Source of the DNA: Streptomyces nigrescens
GTDB lineage: Bacteria > Actinomycetota > Actinomycetes > Streptomycetales > Streptomycetaceae
NCBI GenBank assembly: GCA_024349765.1
Contig: AP026073.1
Coordinates: 4,092,001 to 4,156,000, forward strand
Direction: 5' to 3'
Length of the DNA: 64,000 nt
Below, one piece after another: positions 18,135-27,110 of this stretch. A program made the position numbers and the translations under genes. Each line of letters begins with the position of its first letter. Positions within the stretch are counted from its first letter, which is position 1. The notes below the pieces were generated by a model. It had not been told where the DNA came from and made no database searches. It saw only the letters and a list, made by a program, of their open reading frames with translations.

Positions 18135-19037
18135 ATGACGGCACCACCATGCTGGACCGATGACCTGTTCCCGTTCCCCACCCCACCCGCACTCGCCAAG
18201 GTGATCGACATCGCCTGGGAGGAGGGGTTCCTCACGACGGACCTATACGAGGAGGGCCTGTACGACGCTGGCCGCGTGCAGACCAGCTTTGCCCTGCCGT
18301 TCGACCTGTGCGAGGTACCCCTCGCACCCCAGGGGTGGGAGTACTGCTACGCGGGGGAAGCGTTCCGCCGGCATCACGTACCGTTCATGTCCGTGCCGGA
18401 ACTCCTGCCCTTCGCGGACCTTGGCACCGGCACCTGCGTCGGATGGGTGGTCCCTGCGCCGGAACTCGGACGCACCGACCATCCCGTTGCCTCCTTCGGC
18501 CACAAGGAGCCGGGCGTCATCGGCCGGAATACCCTGGACGGCCTCACCTTTCTGCTCTCCCTCGCCCTGCGCAGCGGAGGAGAGCGCCGTCGCACCCAGG
18601 TGGCACGTCTGTCGGCCGAACTGGGCATCCATCCCACCCCGGAGTACGGCCTTACGCCCGGCGGCCGCAGCGACGCGGAGGTCCCCCTCGATCTTGCGCC
18701 GCCGGCCGGCTGGCGCCACGAACCCGACCCGTCCGGCATCGGTGTCGGCGTTCTCGCACCGAACGACGCCTTCGCCGATGAGTATCCCGCCTTCACCGGG
18801 GACACTGACTTCATCCTGGCTGATGCCTCCCGGATGCTCGACGCGGGCTACCCGGCGAGCGCTCTTATGGGACTCACCGCCGCCTACCACGAGGATGTAG
18901 GGCGCCTGCCGGACCTCCACCCCTTGTGGGCTCGCGCTTACGACGATCTCGGCCGCACGCTGCTCCGCGAACGTCTCGACGTCATGCTGGAAGACCACCC
19001 GGGCCAGCCTCGCACTTTGACGGAGTGGGGCGTCTGA
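18135..19037 (+). CDS. Hypothetical protein
   Basis: This 300-aa soluble protein starts MTAPPCWTDDLFPFPTPPAL. I do not recognise it with confidence. It is acidic, has no signal peptide or membrane helix, and contains the segment CVGWVVPAPELG followed by HPVASFGHKEPGVIG, faintly like SUKH/SMI1-type immunity proteins. The C-terminal third is helical and ends in LTEWGV. ATG 18135 follows CTCCTCCC and has no good ribosome site. It stands alone between insertion-sequence scraps, which suggests an accessory gene. Codon use is normal for the window. Confidence 0.6.
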   Translation: MTAPPCWTDDLFPFPTPPALAKVIDIAWEEGFLTTDLYEEGLYDAGRVQTSFALPFDLCEVPLAPQGWEYCYAGEAFRRHHVPFMSVPELLPFADLGTGTCVGWVVPAPELGRTDHPVASFGHKEPGVIGRNTLDGLTFLLSLALRSGGERRRTQVARLSAELGIHPTPEYGLTPGGRSDAEVPLDLAPPAGWRHEPDPSGIGVGVLAPNDAFADEYPAFTGDTDFILADASRMLDAGYPASALMGLTAAYHEDVGRLPDLHPLWARAYDDLGRTLLRERLDVMLEDHPGQPRTLTEWGV

Positions 19038-19180
19038 CGGGAGATCAACTAAACGGTCAGCTCTTGAAGTCCTTCGGGAGTTGACTCCGGAGCTGGTGTT
19101 GTGGCTGGTGTCGGGGCGGTGAGGTAGAGACCGCAGGCTCTGGCCGATAAGGTCCACTTCTGCTGATCGGCCTGCCTGCT

Positions 19181-19429
19181 TTGCCCCTTGTCGCTGCCCG
19201 CCTGATCTTGCTGACTGCCTCGCAGAGGCACCGGCTGAAGAAGATGGCCTACGGCCACAAGACTCCCTACCAGGCCCGGATCCGCGCGCACATCGTGCTT
19301 CATGCGGCCAGGTTCACCTGCCCTGATCTGGTGGTGACACACCGCCCTGGGGTCCGTGAAATGTTCGCGGCAGTAAGAGACATGGTTTCCAACGGGGATC
19401 ACGAGATTTCTTTGAGGCGAGTCGAGTAG
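19181..19429 (+). pseudogene. IS630-like transposase N-terminal remnant
   Basis: The reading LILLTASQRHRLKKMAYGHK followed by TPYQARIRAHIVLHAA resembles the N-terminal HTH region of IS630-family transposases. It then loses similarity, and no catalytic domain follows. It is a truncated remnant next to another transposase scrap on the opposite strand. Confidence 0.55.
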
Positions 19430-19443
19430 CAGATTCCTGAGAA

Positions 19444-19482
19444 GCGGATGCCCATCGAGGTAGCCCTTCGGTGGGCATCCGC
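19444..19482. terminator. Perfect 11-bp stem-loop
   Basis: Arms gcggatgccca and tgggcatccgc are fully complementary with a 17-nt loop, followed by ttgttct on the plus strand. It may be a terminator-like hairpin or the end of a decayed insertion sequence. Confidence 0.45.
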
Positions 19483-19524
19483 TTGTTCTACCCCTGAACC
19501 ACGAAACAGGCGTCCGTTCGGCCT

Positions 19525-19653
19525 GGCCTTTCTCGCGGCGATGCGGGATGACCAGCCGGTCCCCTGGTAGCCGCCGTCCACGATCACCGTTGTCCTTCCA
19601 GCAGCGTCCTTCGCGCCGGACAGCTCCCATGCCTTCCTGACATCCACGGACAC
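19525..19653 (-). pseudogene. IS5-family (DDE_Tnp_4-like) transposase fragment
   Basis: The minus-strand reading KAWELSGAKDAAGRTTVIVD followed by GGYQGTG is clearly related to the transposase remnant at 27111-27870, which reads KAWEHSGAKAAVGRPLTIAD at the same place. Only about 40 residues remain. Confidence 0.65.
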
Positions 19654-19724
19654 GCGCTCGTTGGGTGCGCGTCCGGCGGACCGGGGTGCGGGGCGCCGCC
19701 GTGTCGACGGCGCCCCGCCGGGGG

Positions 19725-20654
19725 TCAGCCGACGCGCAGGGTCAGGGCCGCGGTGTGGAGCTTGCCACCGGTCTGGAACTGCAGGAACAGCCGCCAGTTG
19801 CCGGAGGTGGGCAGCTCGGCATGGAAGGACAGGTCCGGGCCGCCGTTGTCGCCGGTCACCTTGGTGGTGGGGTGGAGGTGGGCGAACGCGGCGTCGCCTT
19901 CGTGGAAGGCGGTCAGGTGGGCGTAGGTGTCCAGGTAGGGCTCAAGGTCGGTGACGGGCTTGCCGTCCTTGGCGATCGAGACGGTCAGCGGGTGCGCCAT
20001 GCCCGCCATGGGCTCGCCCTTGACGGTGACGGTGTACCCGTCGGCCTGTGTGCTGGTGGCCGGTGCGGGCAGCGGAGCCTTCGCGGCGTCGCCGGGCACC
20101 GTGACGGTGCGCGAGAGCACGAAGTCCTTGCCCTTGCCAGGCCCGGCCTCGGGGGTGAAGGAGGCGAACAAGCGCCAGGAGCCCGGTGCGAGGGAGGACA
20201 GGTTCGCACTCCAGGTGCCGTCGGCGGCCATGGTGGGGTGGATGTGCTGGAAGCCGGTCAGGTCGGAGCGGATGGCGTAGAAGTGCATCCGCTTGGTCTG
20301 GTCGAGGGCGAAACCGGTGACCGGCCGGCCGTCCGGGCCCGTGACCGTGAACCGGTAGGCGGTCTGCTTGCCGGACGGCAGGGTCGCGTCCTTGGAGATG
20401 AGGCGGTAGCCGTCCCGGGTGTCGGACAGGCCGTTGCCGCGGGCCATGTGGTCCATGCCGGGCATGTCACCCATCGCTTGCGACGCGCTGGGTGAGGCGG
20501 ACGCGGAAGACTTGCTGCCGCGGTCCATGCCGGGCATGGAGGAGGAGTCGCTGGAGGAGGAGCAGCAGGCGGCCAGCGTCAGCGCGAGAGCGGCTGCGGC
20601 GCCGGTCGCTGCGAGGCCGCGGCGGCGCGCGATGAAACGGTACGAGGTGACCAT
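19725..20654 (-). CDS. Met-rich lipoprotein, probable metal (copper) handling
   Basis: This 309-aa protein has a lipoprotein signal (Arg-rich start, ALALTLAAC, lipobox Cys near residue 29), so it is probably anchored outside the membrane. Just after the lipobox lie the Met-rich motifs MPGMD (twice) and MDHM, common in copper-binding extracytoplasmic proteins. Two beta-rich halves follow with His pairs (HIHPTMAADG, HLHPTTKV). It is transcribed after the DUF6153 gene behind a CsoR-like operator. I infer a role in copper binding at the cell surface; the ligand is not proven. ATG 20654 has only a weak ribosome site (GGAAAG). An upstream extension of the frame is unlikely to be coding. Confidence 0.78.
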   Translation of the reverse strand: MVTSYRFIARRRGLAATGAAAALALTLAACCSSSSDSSSMPGMDRGSKSSASASPSASQAMGDMPGMDHMARGNGLSDTRDGYRLISKDATLPSGKQTAYRFTVTGPDGRPVTGFALDQTKRMHFYAIRSDLTGFQHIHPTMAADGTWSANLSSLAPGSWRLFASFTPEAGPGKGKDFVLSRTVTVPGDAAKAPLPAPATSTQADGYTVTVKGEPMAGMAHPLTVSIAKDGKPVTDLEPYLDTYAHLTAFHEGDAAFAHLHPTTKVTGDNGGPDLSFHAELPTSGNWRLFLQFQTGGKLHTAALTLRVG

Positions 20655-20758
20655 CGAAGTGGGATCTTTCCGGGTGGGCGCACCACACCGGTGGTGCGCG
20701 GAAACGAGCAGGACACGGTGCCGGTTTCCGGCCTGGGGCCGGGTCCGGCGCGCACCTG

Positions 20759-21205
20759 TCACGTCTGCGCGATGCACACCCGAAGCAGGAGATCTCGTCC
20801 GCCATCCGGTGGCCCGCGCCGCCCTCTCCCGTCGGCCGCTGCCCGTAGTCGGGTCAGCGTCCACAGGCCGAGTCCGGCGGCACCCGCCACGACGAGCAGG
20901 TTGGGCGCAGGCAGGGGGGTCCGCTCGTGCGGGGCAGTCGACACGCACAGCGCTCCGGGCATCCCGGAGACGTCGGCGGTCCGGACGGCGGGGCCGGGAC
21001 CGTGTCCGGTCGGCGCGTGGGCCGTGGGCAGTGCAGCGGTGTCGTGGCCACTGGTCATCGGCGAGGTCGCGGTCTTGGCGCCGTGGCAGCCCTCCGCGGC
21101 CGTGGCCGGGGCTCCGTGCATGAGGAAAAGCCCGAACAGCACCGCGCACACTGCCAGCAGCCGGGCGACGCCCCGCGTGCCTGCCTGTGCGCTGTCCACG
21201 GCCAT
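20759..21205 (-). CDS. DUF6153-like small membrane protein, His/Met-rich
   Basis: This 148-aa protein has an N-terminal signal or membrane segment (LLAVCAVLFGLFLMHGAPAT), a His/Met-rich middle (CHGAKTATSPMTSGHD, HAPTGHGPG), a second hydrophobic helix (NLLVVAGAAGLGLW) and a basic tail. The layout matches the small Streptomyces DUF6153 family as I recall it, which often sits beside metal-related genes. ATG 21205 follows AAGGAAGG at a good distance. A palindrome typical of CsoR operators lies 36 nt upstream. The role is unknown but likely metal-linked. Confidence 0.7.
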   Translation of the reverse strand: MAVDSAQAGTRGVARLLAVCAVLFGLFLMHGAPATAAEGCHGAKTATSPMTSGHDTAALPTAHAPTGHGPGPAVRTADVSGMPGALCVSTAPHERTPLPAPNLLVVAGAAGLGLWTLTRLRAAADGRGRRGPPDGGRDLLLRVCIAQT

Positions 21206-21240
21206 GCCCCTTCCTTTTCGTTCAATCGAGCCGTACGACC

Positions 21241-21257
21241 ATACCCCGGCAGGGTAT
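21241..21257 (-). promoter_or_regulatory. CsoR-like copper operator
   Basis: The sequence ATACCCCGGCAGGGTAT has perfect 6-bp arms (ATACCC/GGGTAT) around a 5-bp centre. It fits the ATACCC...GGGTAT pattern I recall for actinobacterial CsoR operators. It sits 36 nt upstream of the start of the DUF6153-like gene, a good place for repression that copper would relieve. Confidence 0.65.
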
Positions 21258-21447
21258 CGACTGCGCGAGCTGGGTTCCCGAGGCGTACCCCGTGAGGACG
21301 GCCTGCTTAACGACTGGCCGGCACCTGCCACTCCCCGCCGTGGAGGCCGGACGAGCACGCTGCCTCCGGGGCGCCGGCCAGGCCCAGCCCCCTTCCGGGG
21401 ACCCGGCCCCGCCACGGCGCTGTGGAACGGACCCTTCCGGTAGTCCG

Positions 21448-22263
21448 CTAAAGACGCGGGCTGCGCGCCTCGATCCGGTAGTCGAAGGCGGCACCGCCGA
21501 CGCCCACCTGGGTCACCCCGCCGTCGACGGTGAGGGTGGCCCCGTTGACGTAGGACGAGGCGGGCGACAGCAGCCAGTCGATCGCCTCGGCGACCTCCTC
21601 CGGATCACCCGGCCGCCCGGCGGGAGTCAGTCGGTTCGCCTCCTCGTACGCCGCCTCGGCACCACCCGCCAGCCCCGCCTCCGCCGCGAACCGCGCCATC
21701 CGCTGGTCGGCCATCTCCGTACGCACCCAGCCCGGGCACACCGCGTTGGCCCGCAGCCCCTGCGGCCCGTAGTCGACGGCGAGGGAGCGGCAGAGGTGGA
21801 GCAAACCCGCCTTGGACGTCGCATAGGCGGCGTTGCCGACGCTGTTGCGGAGCGCGGCGACCGAGGCGACCGCGACCACCGCGCCGCGGGCCGCCAGCAG
21901 ATGCGGCAGTGCGGCACGCAGCAACAGGAACGGGCCGGTGAGGTTGGTCCGTAGCAGCTCTTCCCAGTCCTCGACGTCGGTGTCGCCGACCGCGCCGCCC
22001 CGCCCGATTCCGGCGTTGAGCACCACACCGTCGAGTCTCCCGTAGGCCGTCACCGTCGTCTCGACGAGCGCGCGCACGGCCTCGGGGTCGGCGGCGTCGG
22101 AGGGGTGGGCCAGCGCTCCGGTCTCCTCGGCCACCCGGCGCAGCGGCTCGGGTCGCCGACCGGAGATCACGACCTGGTGCCCGGCGGTGCGCAGCAGCCG
22201 GGCGGTGGCGGCCCCGATCCCCGTTCCCCCGCCCGTCACCAGGACAACACGCTGTTCCGACAT
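21448..22263 (-). CDS. SDR-family NAD(P)-dependent oxidoreductase
   Basis: This 271-aa classical short-chain dehydrogenase shows the cofactor motif VTGGGTGIG, NAG (VLNAGIG), a catalytic Ser region (VASVAALRNSV), YATSK as the YxxxK motif, and a C-terminal end YVNGATLTVDGG. It reduces or oxidises an alcohol/ketone whose identity cannot be read from sequence. The start is ATG 22263 with GGAGG at 9 nt. It follows the MFS gene on the same strand after 179 nt. It may be the last gene of the 46-aa peptide cluster or an independent gene. Confidence 0.9.
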   Translation of the reverse strand: MSEQRVVLVTGGGTGIGAATARLLRTAGHQVVISGRRPEPLRRVAEETGALAHPSDAADPEAVRALVETTVTAYGRLDGVVLNAGIGRGGAVGDTDVEDWEELLRTNLTGPFLLLRAALPHLLAARGAVVAVASVAALRNSVGNAAYATSKAGLLHLCRSLAVDYGPQGLRANAVCPGWVRTEMADQRMARFAAEAGLAGGAEAAYEEANRLTPAGRPGDPEEVAEAIDWLLSPASSYVNGATLTVDGGVTQVGVGGAAFDYRIEARSPRL

Positions 22264-22442
22264 GCTCGTTCGCCTCCGAAGGTGGTCAACTTCCGGTACC
22301 CCGCAGGGCGAGCATACGAAGCGCCGGCACCGCCGAGCCGACCGGGCGCAGCCTCCGTCGGCACCACGAGTGGATGCGGGTGGGGAACGACCGCGGCGAA
22401 GGGCAGCGGCGATCACTGAAATGCGGGTTGGGGCCCGAGACC

Positions 22443-23669
22443 TCAGCCCACGAGGACCGGTGCTTGTGGTGCCGGAAGGGTCCGGGTACGCAGTGCCCAC
22501 CGGGTGAGCGGCCGGGTGGCGAGGCCGCAGAGTGCGAGGACGATGCCCAGTACCACCCAGCCGGGCCGGCCCCATTGGAGGCAGAGAGCGGTGAGCACGA
22601 CCGGCGCCGCCGCACGTACCGCGCCGTCAGCCAGATTGAAGGCTCCCTGGTACTGCCCTTGGGCGTGTTCCGGGGCCAGCGTGAAGCTGATCTCGAACGC
22701 CCCTGCCGCCAGGCCGAGTTCACCCGATGACAACAGGAGCACGCCAACGAGCAGCAGGGCAGCGGCGACGGGTGCGGAAGTCCCGGCGGCAAGGGCGAGC
22801 ACGGTACAGCCGGCGAGAGCCAGAAACCCTGCGCCGCGGAGCGCGGTGGAAGCGGGCAACGGGCCCCGCACCCACCGGGTCGCCCTGACCTGGAGCAGGA
22901 CGACCACTGCCGTATTCACCACCAGCAGTGCGGAGAGCCACCACCGCGGCGCCGCGGTGTGCGACACCAGCCAGAGCGGCAGGACCAGGGACACCACGTC
23001 GTACTGGAACGCGATGACCCCGCACAACAGCGACAGGGCGACGTACGGCCTGTCCCGCATGGCCTCCATGCGTGGCGCGCCGGGCGGGCGGGGCACCGGC
23101 TCCACGGACGGGATCTTGAGCAGCAGGCCTGCCGCGGCGAGGAAGCTCAGTCCGTTCGCCAGGATGAGAAGGGTGTAGCCCGTCGCCGAGTCGAGTTGGA
23201 GCGCGATGCCGGCCGCGGCGGCGCCGATGCCCATGCCGAGGTTGGTGACCGCTCGGAGATGGCTGCGGACGCGGGTGCGTTCTCCGGGCTCGCTGATCCG
23301 TGCGATGAGGGCGCCGCCGACCGCCTGGGCGCCGCGTTGGCCGATGGCGGCGACGGTGACCAGTGCGAGGAACACGGCGAAGGAGTGGGTCATCGGGAAC
23401 AGGAACATCGCGGTCGCCTGGACAGCTTGGGTGGCGACGTACAGTCCCCGGGGGCCGACGCGATCGGCCACCGCGCCGAGGGGGAGTCCCGACAGGATGC
23501 CGGCGACCGTCGCGATGGCGAGGCCGCTGCCCACGGCCGACACACTCAGCCCGACGACGCGGGTGAAGAACAGCATGCTGCCGGCGAGATAGAGGCCGCT
23601 GCCGACGGTGGTGACGAAGCTTGCGATCGTAAGAAAGCGGACCGGGCCACGCACGGCATCGCTGTTCAT
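22443..23669 (-). CDS. MFS exporter
   Basis: This 408-aa membrane protein has the repeated hydrophobic helices of the major facilitator superfamily. The loop GAVADRVGPRGLYVA after helix 2 matches the GxxxDRxGRR signature. It starts at ATG 23669 with AGAGG 5 nt upstream. It lies downstream of the glycosyltransferase-like gene (239-nt gap) on the same strand, so it is a candidate exporter for the product of the upstream peptide cluster. The substrate is unknown. A longer upstream reading frame exists, but it lacks hydrophobic helices and is probably not translated. Confidence 0.88.
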   Translation of the reverse strand: MNSDAVRGPVRFLTIASFVTTVGSGLYLAGSMLFFTRVVGLSVSAVGSGLAIATVAGILSGLPLGAVADRVGPRGLYVATQAVQATAMFLFPMTHSFAVFLALVTVAAIGQRGAQAVGGALIARISEPGERTRVRSHLRAVTNLGMGIGAAAAGIALQLDSATGYTLLILANGLSFLAAAGLLLKIPSVEPVPRPPGAPRMEAMRDRPYVALSLLCGVIAFQYDVVSLVLPLWLVSHTAAPRWWLSALLVVNTAVVVLLQVRATRWVRGPLPASTALRGAGFLALAGCTVLALAAGTSAPVAAALLLVGVLLLSSGELGLAAGAFEISFTLAPEHAQGQYQGAFNLADGAVRAAAPVVLTALCLQWGRPGWVVLGIVLALCGLATRPLTRWALRTRTLPAPQAPVLVG

Positions 23670-23908
23670 ATACGCCTCTGCGGGGCGCTGTTGTTCTGCT
23701 GGTGGCACACGGCGCTTTCTTTCGGTTCGGGGTCGGATGCCTGGTTGTTCCGGGACGGGTTCCCGGGCCTCACGGGGGTGCGCGCCGGCGCTTCCTGCGG
23801 CGGCGGCACCCGGCCGGGCTCTCGGCCGAGAGGCGACATCGAGCCAGGTGGTGGCCGGACGGTGAGAGGCAGCGGCGGAACCGCCGCAGAACTTTCCCTC
23901 GCGAGCTG

Positions 23909-24979
23909 CTAACGGCGGGCCAGTTGCTCGCGCAGTGCCGACAGACACTCGGCTCGATAGGCCTCCAGCCCCGGTGCCGCCGCCTGCTTCCTGCGGTTGA
24001 ACTCACCGGTGTTCACCCAGGTAACGATTAGATCCGCCAGGGACGGAATGCCGTCGTAGCGGGCCGTCATCCCGTCGATATGGCCGCTCAACGGATAGAA
24101 GGCGGGCAGGAGCGAGGGAAGGCCGAACCGGACCATGTCATTGACGTTGCCCGTGACACAGGTCCGGCCGCGTGTCTCGACGATGCCGTTGCGTGTGAGG
24201 TCTTCGGAGACCGGAAGAATGAGGAAGTCGGCCTCCGACAGCGTCCGGTCGAACTCCTCCTGGGCGACGTAACCGGGGCGATCCCGCAGATCGACCGAGG
24301 GAGCGACCGCCTTCCGTGCCGTTTCGACGGCAGCCTTGGTCTCCTCCGTGGAGTGCTCTCCCAGAAAGTCGACGCGCAGTCGCTTCGTCAGCCGGGGGGC
24401 GGCGAGTTCCAGTGCGGACAGCACCTCGGCGTGGTCCCTGCCGGAATACAGCCTTCCCGGAACGCAGCACCGCACCTCGTCCCGTACGAACTCCTTGGGC
24501 GGATGCTGCGGGTAGGCGATGTTGATTGCGCGACCCCGCAGCGGGTCGCCGGCCTTCCTGAGTCGGATGTCCGGGAGAAGGACACCCGCCGCGCCGTCGA
24601 GAACGAGCTTCGCGATGGCCGCGCTCGGCCGCTTGTCGTCCGAAGAGGTGAACGTGTTGAGGTTGTGCACCAGGCAGTGCCAGATGGGTGTCATCGTGCG
24701 CGCATCGCACAGCAGGTCGCACAGGGCGTCGATCGGGGTGATGAGGATCAGGTGATCCTGTGCACCGATCGAGGACTTGCACTGCTCCAGGAATTCCGCG
24801 TAGGGCAGATCCGGGGGACACACCTGCCACTCGACAGCCGAGGATGCGACGGCCTCCGAGGCCTCGGCGCAGAAGGGGTTGGTGTAGACGGTCGGGTTCG
24901 CCCCGAGAGCAATGACTTGCCGTATGAGACTGTCGAGGACCTCGCTGTGTGCGCTGAGCTCGATCAGGCCGATCTTCAT
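23909..24979 (-). CDS. Glycosyltransferase-like protein
   Basis: This 356-aa protein begins MKIGLIELSAHSEVLDSLIR and has two Rossmann-like halves. The second half (LRVDFLGEHS, then RTLSEADFLILPVSEDLTRN, then a glycine-containing segment) resembles the C-terminal half of GT-B (GT4-like) glycosyltransferases, where the sugar nucleotide binds. The usual EX7E pattern is only partly visible, so the assignment is tentative. ATG 24979 follows GGAG at 8 nt. It sits between the cupin hydroxylase and the MFS gene on the same strand. If the pathway is as inferred, it might glycosylate a hydroxylated residue of the 46-aa peptide. Confidence 0.6.
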   Translation of the reverse strand: MKIGLIELSAHSEVLDSLIRQVIALGANPTVYTNPFCAEASEAVASSAVEWQVCPPDLPYAEFLEQCKSSIGAQDHLILITPIDALCDLLCDARTMTPIWHCLVHNLNTFTSSDDKRPSAAIAKLVLDGAAGVLLPDIRLRKAGDPLRGRAINIAYPQHPPKEFVRDEVRCCVPGRLYSGRDHAEVLSALELAAPRLTKRLRVDFLGEHSTEETKAAVETARKAVAPSVDLRDRPGYVAQEEFDRTLSEADFLILPVSEDLTRNGIVETRGRTCVTGNVNDMVRFGLPSLLPAFYPLSGHIDGMTARYDGIPSLADLIVTWVNTGEFNRRKQAAAPGLEAYRAECLSALREQLARR

Positions 24980-25114
24980 CGAGGTGTCTCCGTCAGTGGT
25001 GAGCGCCCTGCGGGCTCAGTGGCTGCGAAAGGAGCTGACGCCGTGGTGCAGCCCCGGTGAACATGGACCGCCTGCCCGTCATGCCCCAGAGCCGGGCCGG
25101 GATTCTGGCACTGC

Positions 25115-26314
25115 TCACGCCGACGGAGGAAGCTCTTCCAGCAGGAGTCCTTGCTCGACCAGCAGCCGTAGCAGGGGGGCGATGTCTTCGGCCGGGTCGA
25201 ATCCGGGGGCCCATTCGATGGCTTCCGCGAGGGTGAACGACTCGCGGCGCAGGAGATTGTCGATGAGCTCCGGGGGAGCGCCGTCGAGGGTGATTTTCCT
25301 TGTGCCGAACTGGAGACGGTGCTGTTCGGACTCGGCATCGTAATCAACCTTGACGGGGTTGAACCGTGCTCGCCGCAGACGTGTGTCGGCCTTCGTGGAC
25401 AGGGGATGAAACCCGGACTGACTGGGGAGACCGACCTCCCGGTGGCGGCTGTCCTGGGTGGTCAGATGATTGGCGAGGTACGCCTTCACCAACTGCTCGT
25501 CGCCGGCCAGCGCGACAAGCCTGTCCATCAGACCGCGTACATGGTCGGCGAGTTGGGCCGTGTCACCTCTGACGACGGGCGGCAAATTGCGCCGCCACTC
25601 CTCCTCGTCCATCAACTCGTCCGCGAGCCACTTCAGCCAGTAGACGCCGGTGCGGCAGGTCACGCCCAGCGTCAGGTGCAAAGAGGGTTCGTCACCGGCC
25701 ACTGCGTAGTGCCAGTGGCCCCGTGGAATGTAGAGCACGTCCCCCGGACGGAGTTCGGTCTCGATGTACGGGGGGCCCTTGGGTTCGCCTGTGTCGACGG
25801 AGACGTTGTTGTATTTGTCGAGCGGGTACTTGTACGTCTCCTCGGAGACGACCCATCGCTTCGTCCCCTCGATCTGCAGGATGAAGACCTCATGGTCGTC
25901 GTGGTGCTGGTCGAACCCCTGCTGCTCGGGCCAGGAGCAGTACATGTTGACCTGGCTCCGGTGGCCGATCGCGCGCTCGATCGCCGTCGCCAGCTCGGCG
26001 ATGGCGGGTATCCGCCGCTGCAACTGATTGATGATCAGGGTGTAGCCGTCCTGGCAATGCTTGATCCACTCATCGGCCGTCTCGGGCTGGCCGGAGATCT
26101 TTTTGCCTATCGCCGCCAGGCGGATTTCTTCACCGAACCGGAGACGATGGAAATTGAGCAGGTGGTTGAGCTGATCCCAGGAGAAGAGTGAACGGAAACG
26201 GTCCCGGTCCTGCCCGCGTAAGATGACGCCCCGGGTTGTCCAGTTTTCGCGAAGAAATTGATCGAGAGGCATCGGGTCAAGCAGGGATTCGAGATCGAAC
26301 ACGCCATTCCTCAC
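25115..26314 (-). CDS. Cupin_4/JmjC-type Fe(II)/2-oxoglutarate hydroxylase
   Basis: This 399-aa protein has the cupin fold of ribosomal-oxygenase-like hydroxylases. The metal ligands are visible as HHDDHEVFILQIEG (HxD-type) and a distal His in SLHLTLG. The product-side segment LRPGDVLYIPRGHWHYAV is typical of the family. A winged-helix-like C-terminal domain follows, also usual for Cupin_4 proteins, which hydroxylate amino-acid side chains of proteins. It starts with GTG 26314, 70 nt downstream of a 46-aa peptide gene, and I infer that the peptide is its substrate. No good ribosome site precedes the GTG. Confidence 0.85.
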   Translation of the reverse strand: MRNGVFDLESLLDPMPLDQFLRENWTTRGVILRGQDRDRFRSLFSWDQLNHLLNFHRLRFGEEIRLAAIGKKISGQPETADEWIKHCQDGYTLIINQLQRRIPAIAELATAIERAIGHRSQVNMYCSWPEQQGFDQHHDDHEVFILQIEGTKRWVVSEETYKYPLDKYNNVSVDTGEPKGPPYIETELRPGDVLYIPRGHWHYAVAGDEPSLHLTLGVTCRTGVYWLKWLADELMDEEEWRRNLPPVVRGDTAQLADHVRGLMDRLVALAGDEQLVKAYLANHLTTQDSRHREVGLPSQSGFHPLSTKADTRLRRARFNPVKVDYDAESEQHRLQFGTRKITLDGAPPELIDNLLRRESFTLAEAIEWAPGFDPAEDIAPLLRLLVEQGLLLEELPPSA

Positions 26315-26384
26315 GGTTTAAGGGGAGTGCCCGGTGACTCCAGGAGCCACCGGGCGGGTCAGGACAGTGACTTGACCCCTGCCC

Positions 26385-26525
26385 TTACACGTCCTTCTGG
26401 TCGACCTCGAGGTTCGGCACGCTCTTGACCTGGGCCGTCTTCACCGTCTCCACGGAGAATCCGATCCGCTTCGGCCGAGGGGCCGCGTGCGTCTCGCTCT
26501 TGGGTGCTACGGAAACCTTGGTCAT
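26385..26525 (-). CDS. Candidate RiPP precursor peptide (46 aa)
   Basis: This short gene reads MTKVSVAPKSETHAAPRPKR at the N-terminus and ends TAQVKSVPNLEVDQKDV. The ATG has a clean GGAG at 6 nt (GGAGACATCGATG), and third positions are GC-rich. It has no Cys, several Lys, Asn, Asp, Ser and Thr, and a Pro/Arg/Lys-rich centre followed by FSVETVKTAQVKSV. It is followed on the same strand by a cupin hydroxylase, a glycosyltransferase-like gene and an MFS transporter, the layout expected of a ribosomal peptide and its tailoring enzymes. I know of no characterised family it belongs to. The role is inferred from context. Confidence 0.6.
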   Translation of the reverse strand: MTKVSVAPKSETHAAPRPKRIGFSVETVKTAQVKSVPNLEVDQKDV

Positions 26526-27110
26526 CGATGTCTCCTCGAGTAGGGAACTTCCTCTCCATTCCTACTACTTTTTGTCCATAACTGCGGGAAACGTGTGAAG
26601 GATCACGGGCGACAAATCGAGCCATGGTTTTCGGGTACTTGCCAATCATTGGCCACTGTGCGCTGTGAGGGATGGGGTACTGATCGTTTCCGAATGCGGT
26701 ACCGACAGTGGCCCCAAGTGGATGGCGGGGCGGGTGAGTTCGAGGGGCCCTTGGTGGCGGGTCGGCGTGTATCCCCGCGCTGGTCAGGGCCGCCAGGATC
26801 AACACTCGATGCTGCCGGCCACGAGCCCGCCGCGCGCCGTCTCATCGTCAGGGACGTGCGGGGGAGACCCCGCGGAGCCGACGGGCGTCACCCCATGTCG
26901 TGCGGTCTGTCCCCACGGAGATTGGCGGATACCAATGTCAACAGCCCGGAACCCGTAGATGCGGTGCGCTTCCAACGGGGTAATGCGCTGCTTCACCGGA
27001 ATGACCTACGGGTGTTGAGGTCAAGGGCGAGGGCAGGCGGGGGCCTTAGGCTTGTCCCGCAAAAGATCTGGGAGTTGAGCTGGAGGGCTGAGCCGTTACG
27101 GCGCACTCGT
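26526..27110. other. Intergenic region upstream of the 46-aa peptide gene
   Basis: This 585-nt stretch has no convincing gene. The first 120 nt upstream of the peptide start are relatively AT-rich (ttcctactactttttgtcca) and probably hold its promoter, but no clear -35/-10 pair can be fixed. The rest appears to be decayed DNA next to the IS5 remnant. Confidence 0.4.

Noticed and set aside
27000-27040. ttgaggtcaagggc resembling half of a MerR/SoxR-type operator
   Set aside because: Only one half-site is present and there is no MerR-type gene or promoter spacing, so no operator is claimed.
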